Positions 28,226 through 37,791 are shown, numbered from the stretch's first letter. The stretch is DNA of 64,000 bases from Coralliovum pocilloporae (GCF_030845175.1 NZ_CP132542.1:3383501-3447500), one strand, 5' to 3'. The notes: generated by a model from the sequence alone, not told the origin. Numbers and translations are program-made.

Positions 28226-29080
28226 ATGAACATCACTTCGCTTCAGACCTTCATCGCCATTGTAGAAACGGGTTCGCTCGTCCGCGCTTCCGAGCGCCTC
28301 AATGTGACACAATCAACCGTCACGGCCCGCTTGAAAACCTTGGAGCAGGATCTTGGGCAGACTGTGCTCAACCGGCAGAAATCCGGCATCACGCTCACAC
28401 CGGCGGGAACCAAATTGCTCCGCTATGCCCGGGTCATGACGGGCCTGTGGCGTCAGGCCAAACTTGAGGCAGGTCTTCCGGCAGGCACACATTCAGTGTG
28501 TAATTTCGGATGCCATCGGGAGCTCTGGTACGGTCCGGGGAAACAATTCTTTGACCTTGCTGCAGAACGACATCCGGACATGGCACTATCGGTCTATCAG
28601 GGCAATGGCCATGATCTGGAAGACTGGCTCGCATCAGGTCATGTGGATGTGATCATGACCTATGAACCGGTCGCCCGCAGCCGCCAGTCCATCCACCCCC
28701 TGCCAGCGCAGGAACTGGTTCTCTATTCAGATCAAGAGGGAGCCCGGATCGTTGGCGAGACAGAATATGTCTTTGTTGATCACGGCGAGGATTACAGACG
28801 CTGGCATGGAGAGATCTATTTCGATGCAGGCACATCCCGCGCTACATTTGACAGCTCACTATGGGCGATCGACTATTTGCTGAAAAACGGCGGGTCAGCC
28901 TATCTGCCAGCACTCATCGTAGATCAACATCCCGCGCGCAGCAGACTTCATCAGGTCAATAATGCAGAGCGCTACAGAAGGACTGCCTATCTGGTTGCCA
29001 GCGAAACAGCCGTTGCCAACTGGCCCTGGTTCACCCCGTTTCTTGAAGAATTGCAACGGAATCGTACTCACGGGTTTTAG
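28226..29080 (+). CDS. LysR-family transcriptional regulator
   Basis: 284 aa from the ATG at 28226; an in-frame TTG four codons earlier is less likely. The N-terminal winged HTH reads MNITSLQTFIAIVETGSLVR and ASERLNVTQSTVTARLKTLE, followed by the usual linker helix. The effector domain is short and begins at about residue 90. Divergent orientation from the flavin reductase/ALDH/LLM operon makes it the probable regulator of that operon, with a pathway intermediate as the likely inducer. It converges on the GlxA-type AraC gene. Confidence 0.9.
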   Translation: MNITSLQTFIAIVETGSLVRASERLNVTQSTVTARLKTLEQDLGQTVLNRQKSGITLTPAGTKLLRYARVMTGLWRQAKLEAGLPAGTHSVCNFGCHRELWYGPGKQFFDLAAERHPDMALSVYQGNGHDLEDWLASGHVDVIMTYEPVARSRQSIHPLPAQELVLYSDQEGARIVGETEYVFVDHGEDYRRWHGEIYFDAGTSRATFDSSLWAIDYLLKNGGSAYLPALIVDQHPARSRLHQVNNAERYRRTAYLVASETAVANWPWFTPFLEELQRNRTHGF

Positions 29081-29122
29081 AGCTCATGTGACTGAGGTTT
29101 TCCACGGCCTGGCAAAAACCAG

Positions 29123-30121
29123 TCAACCCTGGAAAGATCCGGCCAGTTTATGATCTGTCTCCACATGCAGGCTCACCACGTGACGTGTCCTCTCGTAACG
29201 CGGGGTGACGCCATAGTGCTGTCGGTAACATTTGGTGAAATGCGATGCAGACTGAAACCCGCAGTTAAGAGCAATGACACCTATAGAATCTGACGTTGAT
29301 TGAAGGGATTGCTTTGCCATTTTTAAGCGCAGTTCCCTGTAATATTTCATCGGCGAGCTGTTAAACTGCTGTCGAAACAGACGTTCCAGCTTTCTGGATG
29401 AAACATTCAACCGCCTCGAAAGATCCTGCGTCGAAAGCGGTTCTCTGACATGCTGGTGCATCAGCGCAAGCGCATCATCCAGGCATGGCATATACTCATC
29501 ATGACTGACATTGGGCTGGTACCCCTGAAATTCGGCATTTGCATTCATCAGGCAGATATCCTGCACCTGAACGAGTACCGAGCGCTCTACATGCCGACCA
29601 AGATAGGCCAGCATCATTTCGAGCGCTGCGATACCTCCTGCAGAGGTCAAAACCCTGTCGTCAATTTCAAAGCGGCGCCCCGTCGGCGACAGTTGAGGAA
29701 AGTCAGTAGCAATCTCATCCAGGAGCCACCACGGCGCTGTTATGCAATGGCCATTGAGAAGACCGGCCTCAGCCAGCACCGACACGCCACCGCCGATACC
29801 ACCAATAGCTCCACCGCGCATAAATCTGCCTGAGAGCGAGGCCCAGGTTTCAGATGCCCACACGGTCCGGTCAGATTCGGAATCAGAGCCAACGACAAGT
29901 GTCAGACCGGGGTCAAATGAACATGGCTCCTCGGTTTCGACCGCCAGTGTAAGGCGATCATAGATTCGGAGAGGATCGTCATTCGCGGTTCGTATTGTCC
30001 AAGAGAAAACCGGCCGCTCGAGAATGCGGTTACAGAGTCGCAGAGGCTCAATCACCAAAGACAGATCAAAAAGGGTCGCAGATCCAACAAGGATAAGCTC
30101 CACACCAAGCGGCCCGCTCAT
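29123..30121 (-). CDS. GlxA-type AraC-family regulator (DJ-1/PfpI domain plus AraC HTH)
   Basis: 332 aa from the Met at 30121, with AGGAG upstream; the frame is open to 30157. The N-terminal half is a DJ-1/PfpI-like class-I amidotransferase fold (ELILVGSATLFDLSLVIEPL, GGAIGGIGGGVSVLAEAGLL, VLTSAGGIAALEMMLAYLG); the C-terminal half has two AraC HTHs (STQDLSRRLNVSSRKLERLF and IGVIALNCGFQSASHFTKCY). This architecture is that of GbdR, CdhR and SouR, regulators of glycine betaine, carnitine and sarcosine use, which suits the quaternary-amine theme of the divergent MttB operon. The amidotransferase Cys is not evident, as is usual in regulators. Confidence 0.9.
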   Translation of the reverse strand: MSGPLGVELILVGSATLFDLSLVIEPLRLCNRILERPVFSWTIRTANDDPLRIYDRLTLAVETEEPCSFDPGLTLVVGSDSESDRTVWASETWASLSGRFMRGGAIGGIGGGVSVLAEAGLLNGHCITAPWWLLDEIATDFPQLSPTGRRFEIDDRVLTSAGGIAALEMMLAYLGRHVERSVLVQVQDICLMNANAEFQGYQPNVSHDEYMPCLDDALALMHQHVREPLSTQDLSRRLNVSSRKLERLFRQQFNSSPMKYYRELRLKMAKQSLQSTSDSIGVIALNCGFQSASHFTKCYRQHYGVTPRYERTRHVVSLHVETDHKLAGSFQG

Positions 30122-30188
30122 AATCCTGTATACTCCTCTGGGCAAATACCAGTCCAAGACAACAAAGGGGATTTACAAATGGTCCACT

Positions 30189-30217
30189 TTGCCATAATCG
30201 TACACATATTGTATAAC
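30189..30217 (+). promoter_or_regulatory. Sigma-70-type promoter for the MttB operon
   Basis: TTGCCA (30189-30194) and TATAAC (30212-30217) are separated by exactly 17 bp in the AraC-mttB intergenic region. Transcription would begin about 30224, only some 7 bases before the ATG at 30231, so the mRNA would be nearly leaderless unless another start is used. Confidence 0.55.
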
Positions 30218-30230
30218 AGGATTGTTGGTA

Positions 30231-31781
30231 ATGACCAAGGCTGAATTGAAATCCCGTCGTGGCGGCCGGGCCGCACGGAAAGCGGTTCGGACGAGCCGTC
30301 CGATTGAAATGCTGCCAGCGCTCAAACGCGGCATCCCCTACACCGAGCCCATGGATCAGGAGCAGATCGAGAAAATCGATGATGCCTCCATGTCGATTCT
30401 CGAAGAAGTCGGCGTTATCTTCCGCGATCCGATTGCGCTTGATGACTGGAAAAAGGCTGGTGCCGATGTTCAGGGTGAGCTGGTCAAGTTCGACCGCGCC
30501 ATGATCCGCGAGCTGATTTCGTCCATTCCATCACAGATCTCCTATTACGCCCGCAACCCGGCAAACAATGTGGAGATCGGTGACGGGAAGTCGATCTTCG
30601 TACCGATGACCGGAGCACCATTCCTGCGCGATCTGGAAGACAAGCGTCGCTGGCCGACGCTAGATGACCTCGGCATGTTCCACAAACTGGCACATATGTC
30701 TCCGGCCCTGCACTCCTCCGCTCACCATATTGTTGAGCCGATGGACCATCCGGTGCCGCATCGCCATCTGCGCATCACTTACTCGTCCATGAAACACTCG
30801 GACAAGATCTTCATGGGTATGACAACGTCGGGCAAGAACGGCGAAGATGTCATGGATATGTGCGAGATCCTGTTCGGCAAGGATTTCCTTGAAAACCACG
30901 CTGTAACCACAGGGAACATCAACGGCAATTCCCCGCTGGTCTGGGATGAGACCATGCTGGGTGCCATGCGCGCCTTTGTAAAACGTCGTCAGCCTGTACT
31001 CTGCTCGCCGTTTGTTCTGGGTGGTGCTAATACACCAGCCTCAACGGTTCCTGCGGTCGCTCAGTTGAACGCCGAAGCCCTGTCCGGCCTCGCCTATACT
31101 CAGATCATCCGCAAAGGTGCCCCGGCGATCTATGGCCATTACCTCTCAACCGTTTCCATGCAGTCTGGCGCACCGATGGCCGGAACGCCTGAGATCTCGC
31201 TGATGAATTTCATGATCGGCCAGATGGCACGGTTCTATGGTGTGCCCTGGCGCACATCAAACACACTGGGTGGCGCCAAAACCTTCGACGCCCAGTCCGG
31301 TTATGAGAGTGCAACAACTCTGATGGCGGTCCTCGGTGCAGGTGCAAACTACATCTGGCACTCTGCAGGCTGGAGCGAGGCCGGGATGCACTGCTCTGTT
31401 GCCAAGTTCGTTGTGGACGCTGAACAATGCGCTATGGGTCACCGCATGGCCTCTGGACCGCGCTGGGATGATTTTGACGAAGCGCTGGCCGCTGTCCGTG
31501 ATGTTGGCCCGGGTGGACACTATCTCGGTCATCCACACACTCAGGAGAATTTCGAGCGGGCCTTCTTCATGCCACAGCTGTTCGACAACAACTCGATTGA
31601 GCAATGGATCGCAGAAGGCAGCAAGGAAATCACTGAACGTGCCCTGGCGCACGCACAGAAGCTGCTTCGCGAATATGAAGAACCCAAGCTGGATGAAGCC
31701 AAGAACGAAGAACTGATGGATTACATCTTGCGTCGTGAGCGTGAAATCCCGGAAAATGCAGGACTGAACGAAGAGTACTAG
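30231..31781 (+). CDS. Trimethylamine methyltransferase (MttB)-superfamily protein, non-pyrrolysine type
   Basis: 516 aa from the ATG at 30231 (an in-frame TTG at 30222 is weaker). MttB-superfamily signatures: EQIEKIDDASMSILEEVGVI, AMIRELISSIPSQISYYARN, AHHIVEPMDHPVPHRHL, GHYLSTVSMQSGAPMAGTPE, GVPWRTSNTLGGAKTFDAQS and GPGGHYLGHPHTQENF. These enzymes move a methyl group from a methylamine or quaternary amine to a corrinoid protein; non-pyrrolysine members act on glycine betaine, proline betaine, carnitine or butyrobetaine. No internal in-frame amber codon is present. The gene ends at TAG (31779-31781), but ten sense codons follow before a TGA that overlaps the next ATG (see findings). No corrinoid partner is encoded in this window. 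First gene of the right-hand catabolic operon. Confidence 0.88.
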   Translation: MTKAELKSRRGGRAARKAVRTSRPIEMLPALKRGIPYTEPMDQEQIEKIDDASMSILEEVGVIFRDPIALDDWKKAGADVQGELVKFDRAMIRELISSIPSQISYYARNPANNVEIGDGKSIFVPMTGAPFLRDLEDKRRWPTLDDLGMFHKLAHMSPALHSSAHHIVEPMDHPVPHRHLRITYSSMKHSDKIFMGMTTSGKNGEDVMDMCEILFGKDFLENHAVTTGNINGNSPLVWDETMLGAMRAFVKRRQPVLCSPFVLGGANTPASTVPAVAQLNAEALSGLAYTQIIRKGAPAIYGHYLSTVSMQSGAPMAGTPEISLMNFMIGQMARFYGVPWRTSNTLGGAKTFDAQSGYESATTLMAVLGAGANYIWHSAGWSEAGMHCSVAKFVVDAEQCAMGHRMASGPRWDDFDEALAAVRDVGPGGHYLGHPHTQENFERAFFMPQLFDNNSIEQWIAEGSKEITERALAHAQKLLREYEEPKLDEAKNEELMDYILRREREIPENAGLNEEY

Positions 31782-31810
31782 GCCTACCTCGAAGAAGAAG
31801 TGAAGACCGA

Positions 31811-32581
31811 ATGACAAAGCGATTTGATGGCAAAGTGGCCCTGATTACCGGGGCCGGTGGTGGGATCGGACATTCGGTCGTCACAAAACTGGTTGAAGGC
31901 GGAGCCAGGGTTGCTCTCGCAGATGTCTCAGCTGAATCAGCTGAACGCATGAGTGCCGAGATACAGGCAGGTGGCGGCCAGGCAATCGCTCTCCCTGGCG
32001 ACCTGACAGACGGCGATTATTGTGACAGTCTCCCCGGTCTGGTGGTCGAAGCACTTGGCGGGCTTGATATTCTTATCAACAATGCCGGGCTGATGCGCCG
32101 TGGTCCTGTAACCGAAGCCAGCGATGAAGACTTTGCTCTTTCCATGGCCGTCAATGTGGAAGCGCCATTCCGCCTCGTGCGGGCTGCCATTCCTCTGATG
32201 GAAAAAGCTGGCGGCGGTACCATCGTCAATACAGCCTCCTGCTGGGGGCTATATCCCGGCCCTGATCATCTGGTTTACTGCACCACAAAGGCAGCCATTG
32301 CTGCCATGACCCGCTGTCTGGGTCGTGACCATGCCCACCAGAATATCCGCGTCAATGCGGTCTGTCCCAACGAGGTCAACACACCGATGTTGCGAACCGG
32401 GTTTTCCATTCGGGGGCTTGATCCTGATACGGCTATTGCAGACCTGAACGCAACGGTTCCCCTGGGCCGGATTGCCGAGCCGGAAGATATTGCAGACGTT
32501 ATTGCCTTCCTGGCCTCTGACGACTCCCGTTATATGTGCGGGGCACTGCTTGAAGTAAACGGGGCAAAACCGGTCTTCTGA
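31811..32581 (+). CDS. SDR-family NAD(P)-dependent oxidoreductase
   Basis: 256-aa classical short-chain dehydrogenase. Cofactor motif [12 protein letters not shown], structural NNAG ([11 protein letters not shown]), catalytic Ser in [10 protein letters not shown], and the Tyr-Lys pair in [14 protein letters not shown]. The C-terminal part ([20 protein letters not shown]) is normal. Its ATG lies in an ATGA overlap with the TGA that would end a read-through or ancestral form of the preceding methyltransferase. Substrate unknown; the operon suggests a hydroxy or amino-acid-derived metabolite. Confidence 0.9.
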   Translation: MTKRFDGKVALITGAGGGIGHSVVTKLVEGGARVALADVSAESAERMSAEIQAGGGQAIALPGDLTDGDYCDSLPGLVVEALGGLDILINNAGLMRRGPVTEASDEDFALSMAVNVEAPFRLVRAAIPLMEKAGGGTIVNTASCWGLYPGPDHLVYCTTKAAIAAMTRCLGRDHAHQNIRVNAVCPNEVNTPMLRTGFSIRGLDPDTAIADLNATVPLGRIAEPEDIADVIAFLASDDSRYMCGALLEVNGAKPVF

Positions 32582-32604
32582 TCACAAATCCAAGGAACAG
32601 ATCC

Positions 32605-33348
32605 ATGCGGTTCAAGAACAAGGTTGTACTTGTCACAGGGGGCGGCCGCGGTATCGGTCGTGCTATTTCCGAGCGGTTCCTGGCGGAAGGCGCTGACGTT
32701 ATCACTGCCCAGAGATCTGCGTCTGACATTGAGGGTTCAACCCATCTTACAGCTGACTTTTCCGATATCGACAGCTGCCTGAACACGGTGCACGAAGCGG
32801 TCAGCCGCTTTGGTCGGCTCGATGTTCTCGTCAACAATGCCGGCATGATGGAAGAAGCCAGCGTGGATGCTATGTCTGTAGAAGCATGGGATCGCATGAT
32901 GGCGGTCAATCTCCGTGCTCCATTTCTTCTGGCAAAAGAAGCCATACCCATCATGCGGAAGCAGGAAACAGGCGGCGCAATTGTCAATATCGGCTCAATT
33001 GAAGGCCTGGGCTCAAACCCGGGTCATGCGGCCTATTGCGCGTCCAAAGCCGGCCTCCATGGTTTGACGCGCGCTATTGCAGTTGATGAAGGTGTACACA
33101 ACATCCGCTGCAATGCAGTCGCACCCGGCTGGATTGATACGGATCTCAACATGGATTTCATTGACTCCATGCCTGACCCCAACGCCTTCCGGCGCGACAT
33201 TGGCCGTATTCATCCAATTGGTCGAACCGGCAAACCGGAAGAAGTCGCAGCGCTGGTTGCCTGGTTGGCATCAGATGATGCAGCTTTTGTGACAGGTCAG
33301 GTTTATACGGTTGATGGCGGACGAATGGCAAAGCTCAGCCTGCCCTGA
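32605..33348 (+). CDS. SDR-family NAD(P)-dependent oxidoreductase (second)
   Basis: 247-aa classical SDR. Cofactor motif [16 protein letters not shown] in [11 protein letters not shown], catalytic Ser in [10 protein letters not shown] and Tyr-Lys in [12 protein letters not shown]. Good AAGGAACAG ribosome binding site; 23 bp after the first SDR. Both share the fold but differ enough to act on different substrates or steps. Its C-terminal [14 protein letters not shown] is standard. Confidence 0.9.
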   Translation: MRFKNKVVLVTGGGRGIGRAISERFLAEGADVITAQRSASDIEGSTHLTADFSDIDSCLNTVHEAVSRFGRLDVLVNNAGMMEEASVDAMSVEAWDRMMAVNLRAPFLLAKEAIPIMRKQETGGAIVNIGSIEGLGSNPGHAAYCASKAGLHGLTRAIAVDEGVHNIRCNAVAPGWIDTDLNMDFIDSMPDPNAFRRDIGRIHPIGRTGKPEEVAALVAWLASDDAAFVTGQVYTVDGGRMAKLSLP

Positions 33349-33382
33349 CCCTGCCCGGTGAAAGACTTGAGGAACATGCCGC

Positions 33383-34489
33383 ATGCGTATTGTATCTATT
33401 GATGTTTTCCAGAAAGACCTGCCCGTCAAGAACGGACCATATACGATGGCTTCAACGCAGATTCATGCGCTTGATTCAACGGTCGTCCGGATCAGGACAG
33501 ATAGCGGTCTGGTCGGTTTCGGCGAAACCTGCCCGGTCGGCCCGGTCTATCAACCCAGTCACGCCCTCGGTGCACGCGCCGCCCTCGCTCAGATGGCTCC
33601 GAACCTGATCGGCCTGAACGCGCTGGCACTTGATCGAGCCTACGCTGCGATGAATGCGAGCCTGAACGGTCACGCCTATGCCAAGGCCGCAATCGATATG
33701 GCGTTGTGGGATCTGCAGGGCAAACATTTTGGTGTTCGTGTCTGCGACCTTCTGGGCGGAGCCGTTACGGAGCGCGTTCCATCCTACTATGCCACCGGCG
33801 TCGACGAACCGGACGTGATCGCAAACCTGGCCGAGAAGAAAGCCGCTGAAGGCTATCCTCGTCTGCAGGTGAAGGTCGGTGGCCGCCCCGTCGAAATCGA
33901 CATTGAGACGGTCCGGAAAGTCTGGGAACGTGTGGGCGGCAAGGTCCGCCTTGCCGTTGACGGGAACCGTGGCTGGACAACCCGTGACGCTCAATTGTTC
34001 TCCTCGGCCTGTCGGGATATTCCCTGCATTCTGGAACAACCCTGCAACAGCCTTGAGGAAGTTGCAGCCCTTCGCGGGCTGGTCAGCCATCCGATTTTCC
34101 TTGATGAAAGCTCGGAAAATCTGGGCATTGTCATCAAGGCTGCCGGGCAGCGCCTGTGCGATGGGTTCGGGATGAAGGTGACCCGCATTGGCGGCCTTAC
34201 CCAGATGCGCACCTTCCGGGATATCTGCAGAGTGTCCTCCCTGCCCCACACATGCGATGATTCATGGGGCGGAGACATAATCGCTGCTGCCTGCACCCAT
34301 ATCGGAGCAACCGTAGAGCCTCACCTGCTGGAAGGTGTCTGGCTGGCTCAGCCCTACATCGAGGGTCACTACGACGAGGAAAATCCGGTGGTCATCGAAA
34401 ACGGCTATATCCCGGTCCCGAAAGGCCTGGGCCTTGGTGTGAATCCTACCGAAGAAAACCTTGGAACGCTGGCAGCCTGTTATGGTTAG
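33383..34489 (+). CDS. hpbD: Enolase-superfamily racemase/epimerase, HpbD-like (hydroxyproline betaine / proline betaine 2-epimerase)
   Basis: 368-aa MLE-subgroup enzyme. Metal ligands and acid/base residues are visible: [20 protein letters not shown] (first Lys region; the KxK appears as QVK), LAVDGNRGW (Asp), ILEQPC (Glu), FLDESS (Asp) and the second base Lys in [13 protein letters not shown]. The segments [36 protein letters not shown] and [10 protein letters not shown] strongly resemble, from memory, the hydroxyproline betaine 2-epimerase HpbD of Pelagibaca bermudensis. cis-3-Hydroxyproline dehydratases are the next closest alternative. The operon (DapA-type, ALDH, P5CR-like and DAO-type proteins) fits betaine epimerisation followed by demethylation and ring opening. 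Substrate specificity is inferred. Confidence 0.8.
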   Translation: MRIVSIDVFQKDLPVKNGPYTMASTQIHALDSTVVRIRTDSGLVGFGETCPVGPVYQPSHALGARAALAQMAPNLIGLNALALDRAYAAMNASLNGHAYAKAAIDMALWDLQGKHFGVRVCDLLGGAVTERVPSYYATGVDEPDVIANLAEKKAAEGYPRLQVKVGGRPVEIDIETVRKVWERVGGKVRLAVDGNRGWTTRDAQLFSSACRDIPCILEQPCNSLEEVAALRGLVSHPIFLDESSENLGIVIKAAGQRLCDGFGMKVTRIGGLTQMRTFRDICRVSSLPHTCDDSWGGDIIAAACTHIGATVEPHLLEGVWLAQPYIEGHYDEENPVVIENGYIPVPKGLGLGVNPTEENLGTLAACYG

Positions 34490-34581
34490 ATGAATCTGAT
34501 TGGATGAATCATGCTCGCCTTGATGATTGCAAGACGAGTATTAGTTTGCTACAAGAGGCAAAATGTATACAGAGAGTGCAC

Positions 34582-35493
34582 ATGAAATTTGAAGGTATCT
34601 ATACCCCGATCATCACGCCTCACGGCGATGACGGGAGCATCGATCGGGACGCCTTCGCGGCGATGATCGAACATCTGATTGAGTCCGGCATTCACGGAAT
34701 TATCGTCGGTGGATCTACTGGTGAGTACTACGCACAGACATCAGAAGAGCGTATCGAACTGATGGGCTTTGCCAAAGAGCTCATTAAAGGTCGCCTGCCC
34801 CTTATTATCGGTACTGGCGCGATCCGCACTGAAGAATCTATCATGTATGCAGAGGCAGCCAGGGATATTGGCGCGGACGCCCTTCTGGTGGCCACCCCGC
34901 CCTATGCCGTACCTACAGAGCGCGAAAATGCCATGCATGCACTCGCTGTGGACCGGGCCGCCAACCTGCCCATCATGCTCTACAATTACCCCGGGCGCAT
35001 GGGCGTTTCCATGGGTGAAGAATATCTGGACCGCGTCGGGCGCTCCAAGAATGTGGTGGCGATTAAGGAAAGCTCCGGCGACATCAATCGCGTCCACCTT
35101 CTGGCACGTGATTACCCGCACATCCAGATGTCCTGCGGCATGGATGATCAGGCTCTTGAATTCTTTGCCTGGGGCTCACGCAGCTGGGTTTGTGCCGGTT
35201 CCAACTTCCTGCCGAAAGAGCACGTGGCCCTGTATGAAGCCTGTGCGGTTCAGGACAATTTCCGTAAAGGACGCCGCATCATGTCTGCGATGATGCCGCT
35301 CATGCGGGTTCTGGAACAGGGCGGCAAGTTCATTCAATGCGTCAAGCATGGCTGTGAGATGAGCGGCCTTTATGCGGGCCCTCCACGTGCGCCGCTTCGG
35401 CCGCTGAACAAAGATGACAAACGTGCGCTTGAGCAGGTTGTCCGCACTCTGAAAACCACTATTGCGGCCATTGAAGCCGAAAGCGAGGGCTGA
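34582..35493 (+). CDS. DapA-family lyase/deaminase (Schiff-base aldolase superfamily)
   Basis: 303 aa from the ATG at 34582; upstream codons in frame are overlap with hpbD and not native. The TIM-barrel family is clear: MKFEGIYTPIITPHGDDGSI, the phosphate/carboxylate loop GGSTGEYYAQTSEERIEL, the Tyr in LYNYPGRMGV and the Schiff-base Lys in NVVAIKESSGD. Members include dihydrodipicolinate synthase, N-acetylneuraminate lyase and delta-1-pyrroline-4-hydroxy-2-carboxylate deaminase. Since the window also holds an HpbD-like epimerase and a dehydrogenase, the deaminase role (hydroxyproline route) is the best guess. It overlaps nothing and is two bases before the ALDH start. Confidence 0.88.
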   Translation: MKFEGIYTPIITPHGDDGSIDRDAFAAMIEHLIESGIHGIIVGGSTGEYYAQTSEERIELMGFAKELIKGRLPLIIGTGAIRTEESIMYAEAARDIGADALLVATPPYAVPTERENAMHALAVDRAANLPIMLYNYPGRMGVSMGEEYLDRVGRSKNVVAIKESSGDINRVHLLARDYPHIQMSCGMDDQALEFFAWGSRSWVCAGSNFLPKEHVALYEACAVQDNFRKGRRIMSAMMPLMRVLEQGGKFIQCVKHGCEMSGLYAGPPRAPLRPLNKDDKRALEQVVRTLKTTIAAIEAESEG

Positions 35494-35495
35494 TC

Positions 35496-37013
35496 ATGAC
35501 CGACCTTTTGACCCGCGAGGAATACGCCTCCATCGCTGCAGGCCTGACACTGCCCGTCAACAGCTTCGTTGATGGTTCATTCCGCCCAGCGCAGTCCGGC
35601 AAGACATTTGCTTCTGTAAACCCGGCAACCGGGGACGAACTGGCTGAGATCGCAGCCTGCGATTCGTCAGATGTGGATTTCGCCGTTCAGAAAGCTCGTG
35701 AATCCTTTGACGACGGTCGCTGGCGCTGTTTGCACCCGTCCGAACGGAAAGATGTCCTGATCCGTCTCTGCAAGCTGATCACCCGCAACCGGCGCGAACT
35801 GGCCGTGCTGGAATCACTGGACAGCGGCAAGCCTATCCAGGATTGCGAAACGATCGACATTCCGGAAGTCATTCACACAATCAAATGGCATGCGGAAGCC
35901 ATCGACAAGCTCTATGATCAGACCGCTCCGGCGGGTGATGATGCGGTCGCCATGATCGTTCGCGAGCCGATCGGCGTCGTTGCCTGCGTCCTGCCCTGGA
36001 ACTTCCCGCTGCTGATGATGGCCTGGAAAATCGGCCCGGCACTGGCCGCCGGCTGTTCCGTCATCGTCAAACCTGCAGAACAGACCTCCCTGACCGCCCT
36101 TCGCCTGGCCGAATTGGCCATGGAAGCGGGTATCCCGCGCGGTGTCCTGAACGTTGTCACCGGGCACGGCCCCGACGTTGGGCAACCGCTCGGCCTCCAT
36201 ATGGATGTGGACATGGTCAGTTTTACCGGCTCGACCGAGACCGGACGCCGTTTCCTTCGCTATGCAGCTGATTCCAACCTCAAGAAGGTTGTTCTGGAGT
36301 GTGGCGGCAAGAATCCTTGCGTGGTTCTGGACGATGCGGAAGATCTTGATCTTGTTGCAGAACAGGTTGTCAGTGGCGCCTTCTGGAACATGGGAGAAAA
36401 CTGCTCAGCCGCTTCCCGCCTGATTGTTCATGAAAACATCAAGGAAGAGCTTCTTAAGCGCGTTGTGGCCCATGCTCGCGAATGGCGTATGGGTGATCCT
36501 CTTGATCCGGCCAACCGCATGGGCGCGCTCGTCGATCAGGAGCATTTCACCAAGGTCTGTTCCTATCTTGAAAAAGGCCCGTCTGAAGGGGCGGAAGTGG
36601 TTCTCGGCGGCTCATCCGTTGATGGCGCATATGTGGAACCGACCATTTTCGACAATGTTGGCAGCGATGCTGCTGTCCTTCGAGAAGAGATCTTTGGTCC
36701 GGTTCTGTCTGTGGTCACCGTCAAGAGCTTTGACGAAGCCATTCAGATCGCCAATGACACAGAATACGGCCTTGCCGCCTCTGTCTTTACGGCAAACGCC
36801 AAACGCGCCCTGCGGGCTGCCCGCTCAATCCGGGCAGGCACCGTAACAGTCAATTGCTTTGGTGAGGGTGACATCTCAACCCCGTTTGGCGGTTACAAAC
36901 AGTCCGGCTTTGGTGGTCGTGACAATTCAATCCACGCTCATGACCAGTACACGGAAATGAAAACCATCTGGATTGACCTGTCAGACCGGGCCACAGACGA
37001 GGCCGTCAGCTAA
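35496..37013 (+). CDS. Aldehyde dehydrogenase (PuuC / ketoglutarate-semialdehyde-like)
   Basis: 505-aa ALDH. NAD-binding Asn in LPWNFPLLMMAWKIGPALAA, cofactor loop FTGSTETGRRFLRYA, general base Glu in VVLECGGKNPCVVL, and catalytic Cys in NMGENCSAASRL. FGGYKQSGFGGRDNS closes the enzyme. Expected to oxidise a semialdehyde of the pathway, for example alpha-ketoglutarate semialdehyde from the preceding DapA-type deaminase. gamma-Glutamylaminobutyraldehyde dehydrogenase is an alternative by overall type. It starts two bases after the DapA stop, and its stop overlaps the next start by one base (TAATG). Confidence 0.92.
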   Translation: MTDLLTREEYASIAAGLTLPVNSFVDGSFRPAQSGKTFASVNPATGDELAEIAACDSSDVDFAVQKARESFDDGRWRCLHPSERKDVLIRLCKLITRNRRELAVLESLDSGKPIQDCETIDIPEVIHTIKWHAEAIDKLYDQTAPAGDDAVAMIVREPIGVVACVLPWNFPLLMMAWKIGPALAAGCSVIVKPAEQTSLTALRLAELAMEAGIPRGVLNVVTGHGPDVGQPLGLHMDVDMVSFTGSTETGRRFLRYAADSNLKKVVLECGGKNPCVVLDDAEDLDLVAEQVVSGAFWNMGENCSAASRLIVHENIKEELLKRVVAHAREWRMGDPLDPANRMGALVDQEHFTKVCSYLEKGPSEGAEVVLGGSSVDGAYVEPTIFDNVGSDAAVLREEIFGPVLSVVTVKSFDEAIQIANDTEYGLAASVFTANAKRALRAARSIRAGTVTVNCFGEGDISTPFGGYKQSGFGGRDNSIHAHDQYTEMKTIWIDLSDRATDEAVS

Positions 37014-37777
37014 TGGCAAGGATCGGGTTTATCGGCACCGGAGAGATCGCATCCTGCATGGTAAGCGGCCTCTCCGGCAAGGGACACGACATCAGAATTT
37101 CGGAGCGAAACAAAGACCGTGCCGCCACACTGGCAGCCGAGTTCTCAGACGTAAGCACTCACGATAATCAGTCCGTTCTTGATCAGTCAGACATCGTCTG
37201 GCTGACCGTAACCGCCGATACAGCCCGATCTCTTCTGCCTGATTTGAACTTTCGTCCGGATCACCGTGTCATCTCTGCAATGATGGGATTGTTTCACGCT
37301 GAACTGCAAGACCTGTGTGCCCCTGCGACAGATATTGCCATCACCATTCCGATGCCATTCATCGCAACAGGCAACAGCCCCCTGCCCGTTTATCCGGCGA
37401 GTTCAGCGCTTGAAGAGATTTTTGGTGACACAGACACCGTAATACCGCTGACCAGTGAAACCGCATTGAACGCCCACTTCGCGGCAACGGCCCTGTCGTC
37501 GCCTCTCTTCGCTCAACTTGCGGCAACATCGGAATGGCTTGGTGAACTGACCGGCAACAGGCAGGACGCCGAGACCTATGTCGCCACACTGTTTGGCGGT
37601 TACCTGTCCTCTGTTCCCAATGATGGACAATCCAGGTTTTCAGAACAATTGCAGGCCCTTTCAACAGAGGGCGGCCTGAATGCTACCTTGCTCGCTCATA
37701 TGAAGGAGCAAGGCCTTGTAACTGCGCTTAAATCCGGCCTGGACGGATTTCGGCAGCGGTTGAATCTCCCGGAATAA
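37013..37777 (+). CDS. Pyrroline-5-carboxylate-reductase-like NAD(P)-binding protein
   Basis: 254 aa. Rossmann N-terminus ARIGFIGTGEIASCMVSGLS and a ProC-like helical C-terminal domain with TEGGLNATLLAHM, corresponding to the SPGGTT region of P5C reductases. The segment IAITIPMPFIATGNSPLPVY replaces the usual RxMPNTP. It may reduce an imino acid ring in the pathway, or be a divergent relative with a new role. It is embedded between the ALDH and the DAO-type gene in a tight operon, which argues for a proline-related substrate. Confidence 0.8.
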   Translation: MARIGFIGTGEIASCMVSGLSGKGHDIRISERNKDRAATLAAEFSDVSTHDNQSVLDQSDIVWLTVTADTARSLLPDLNFRPDHRVISAMMGLFHAELQDLCAPATDIAITIPMPFIATGNSPLPVYPASSALEEIFGDTDTVIPLTSETALNAHFAATALSSPLFAQLAATSEWLGELTGNRQDAETYVATLFGGYLSSVPNDGQSRFSEQLQALSTEGGLNATLLAHMKEQGLVTALKSGLDGFRQRLNLPE

Positions 37778-37791
37778 ACAAAGCAGACATC

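Noticed and set aside
31779..31781. Amber codon as pyrrolysine site in the MttB-like gene
   Set aside because: Pyrrolysine in true MttB lies well inside the protein, not ten codons from the end, and no pylT or pylS is seen. Treated as a truncation or coincidence instead.
34264..34581. Upstream extension of the DapA-type gene
   Set aside because: The extra codons overlap hpbD in another frame and read Arg-rich; the Met at 34582 matches the family start.
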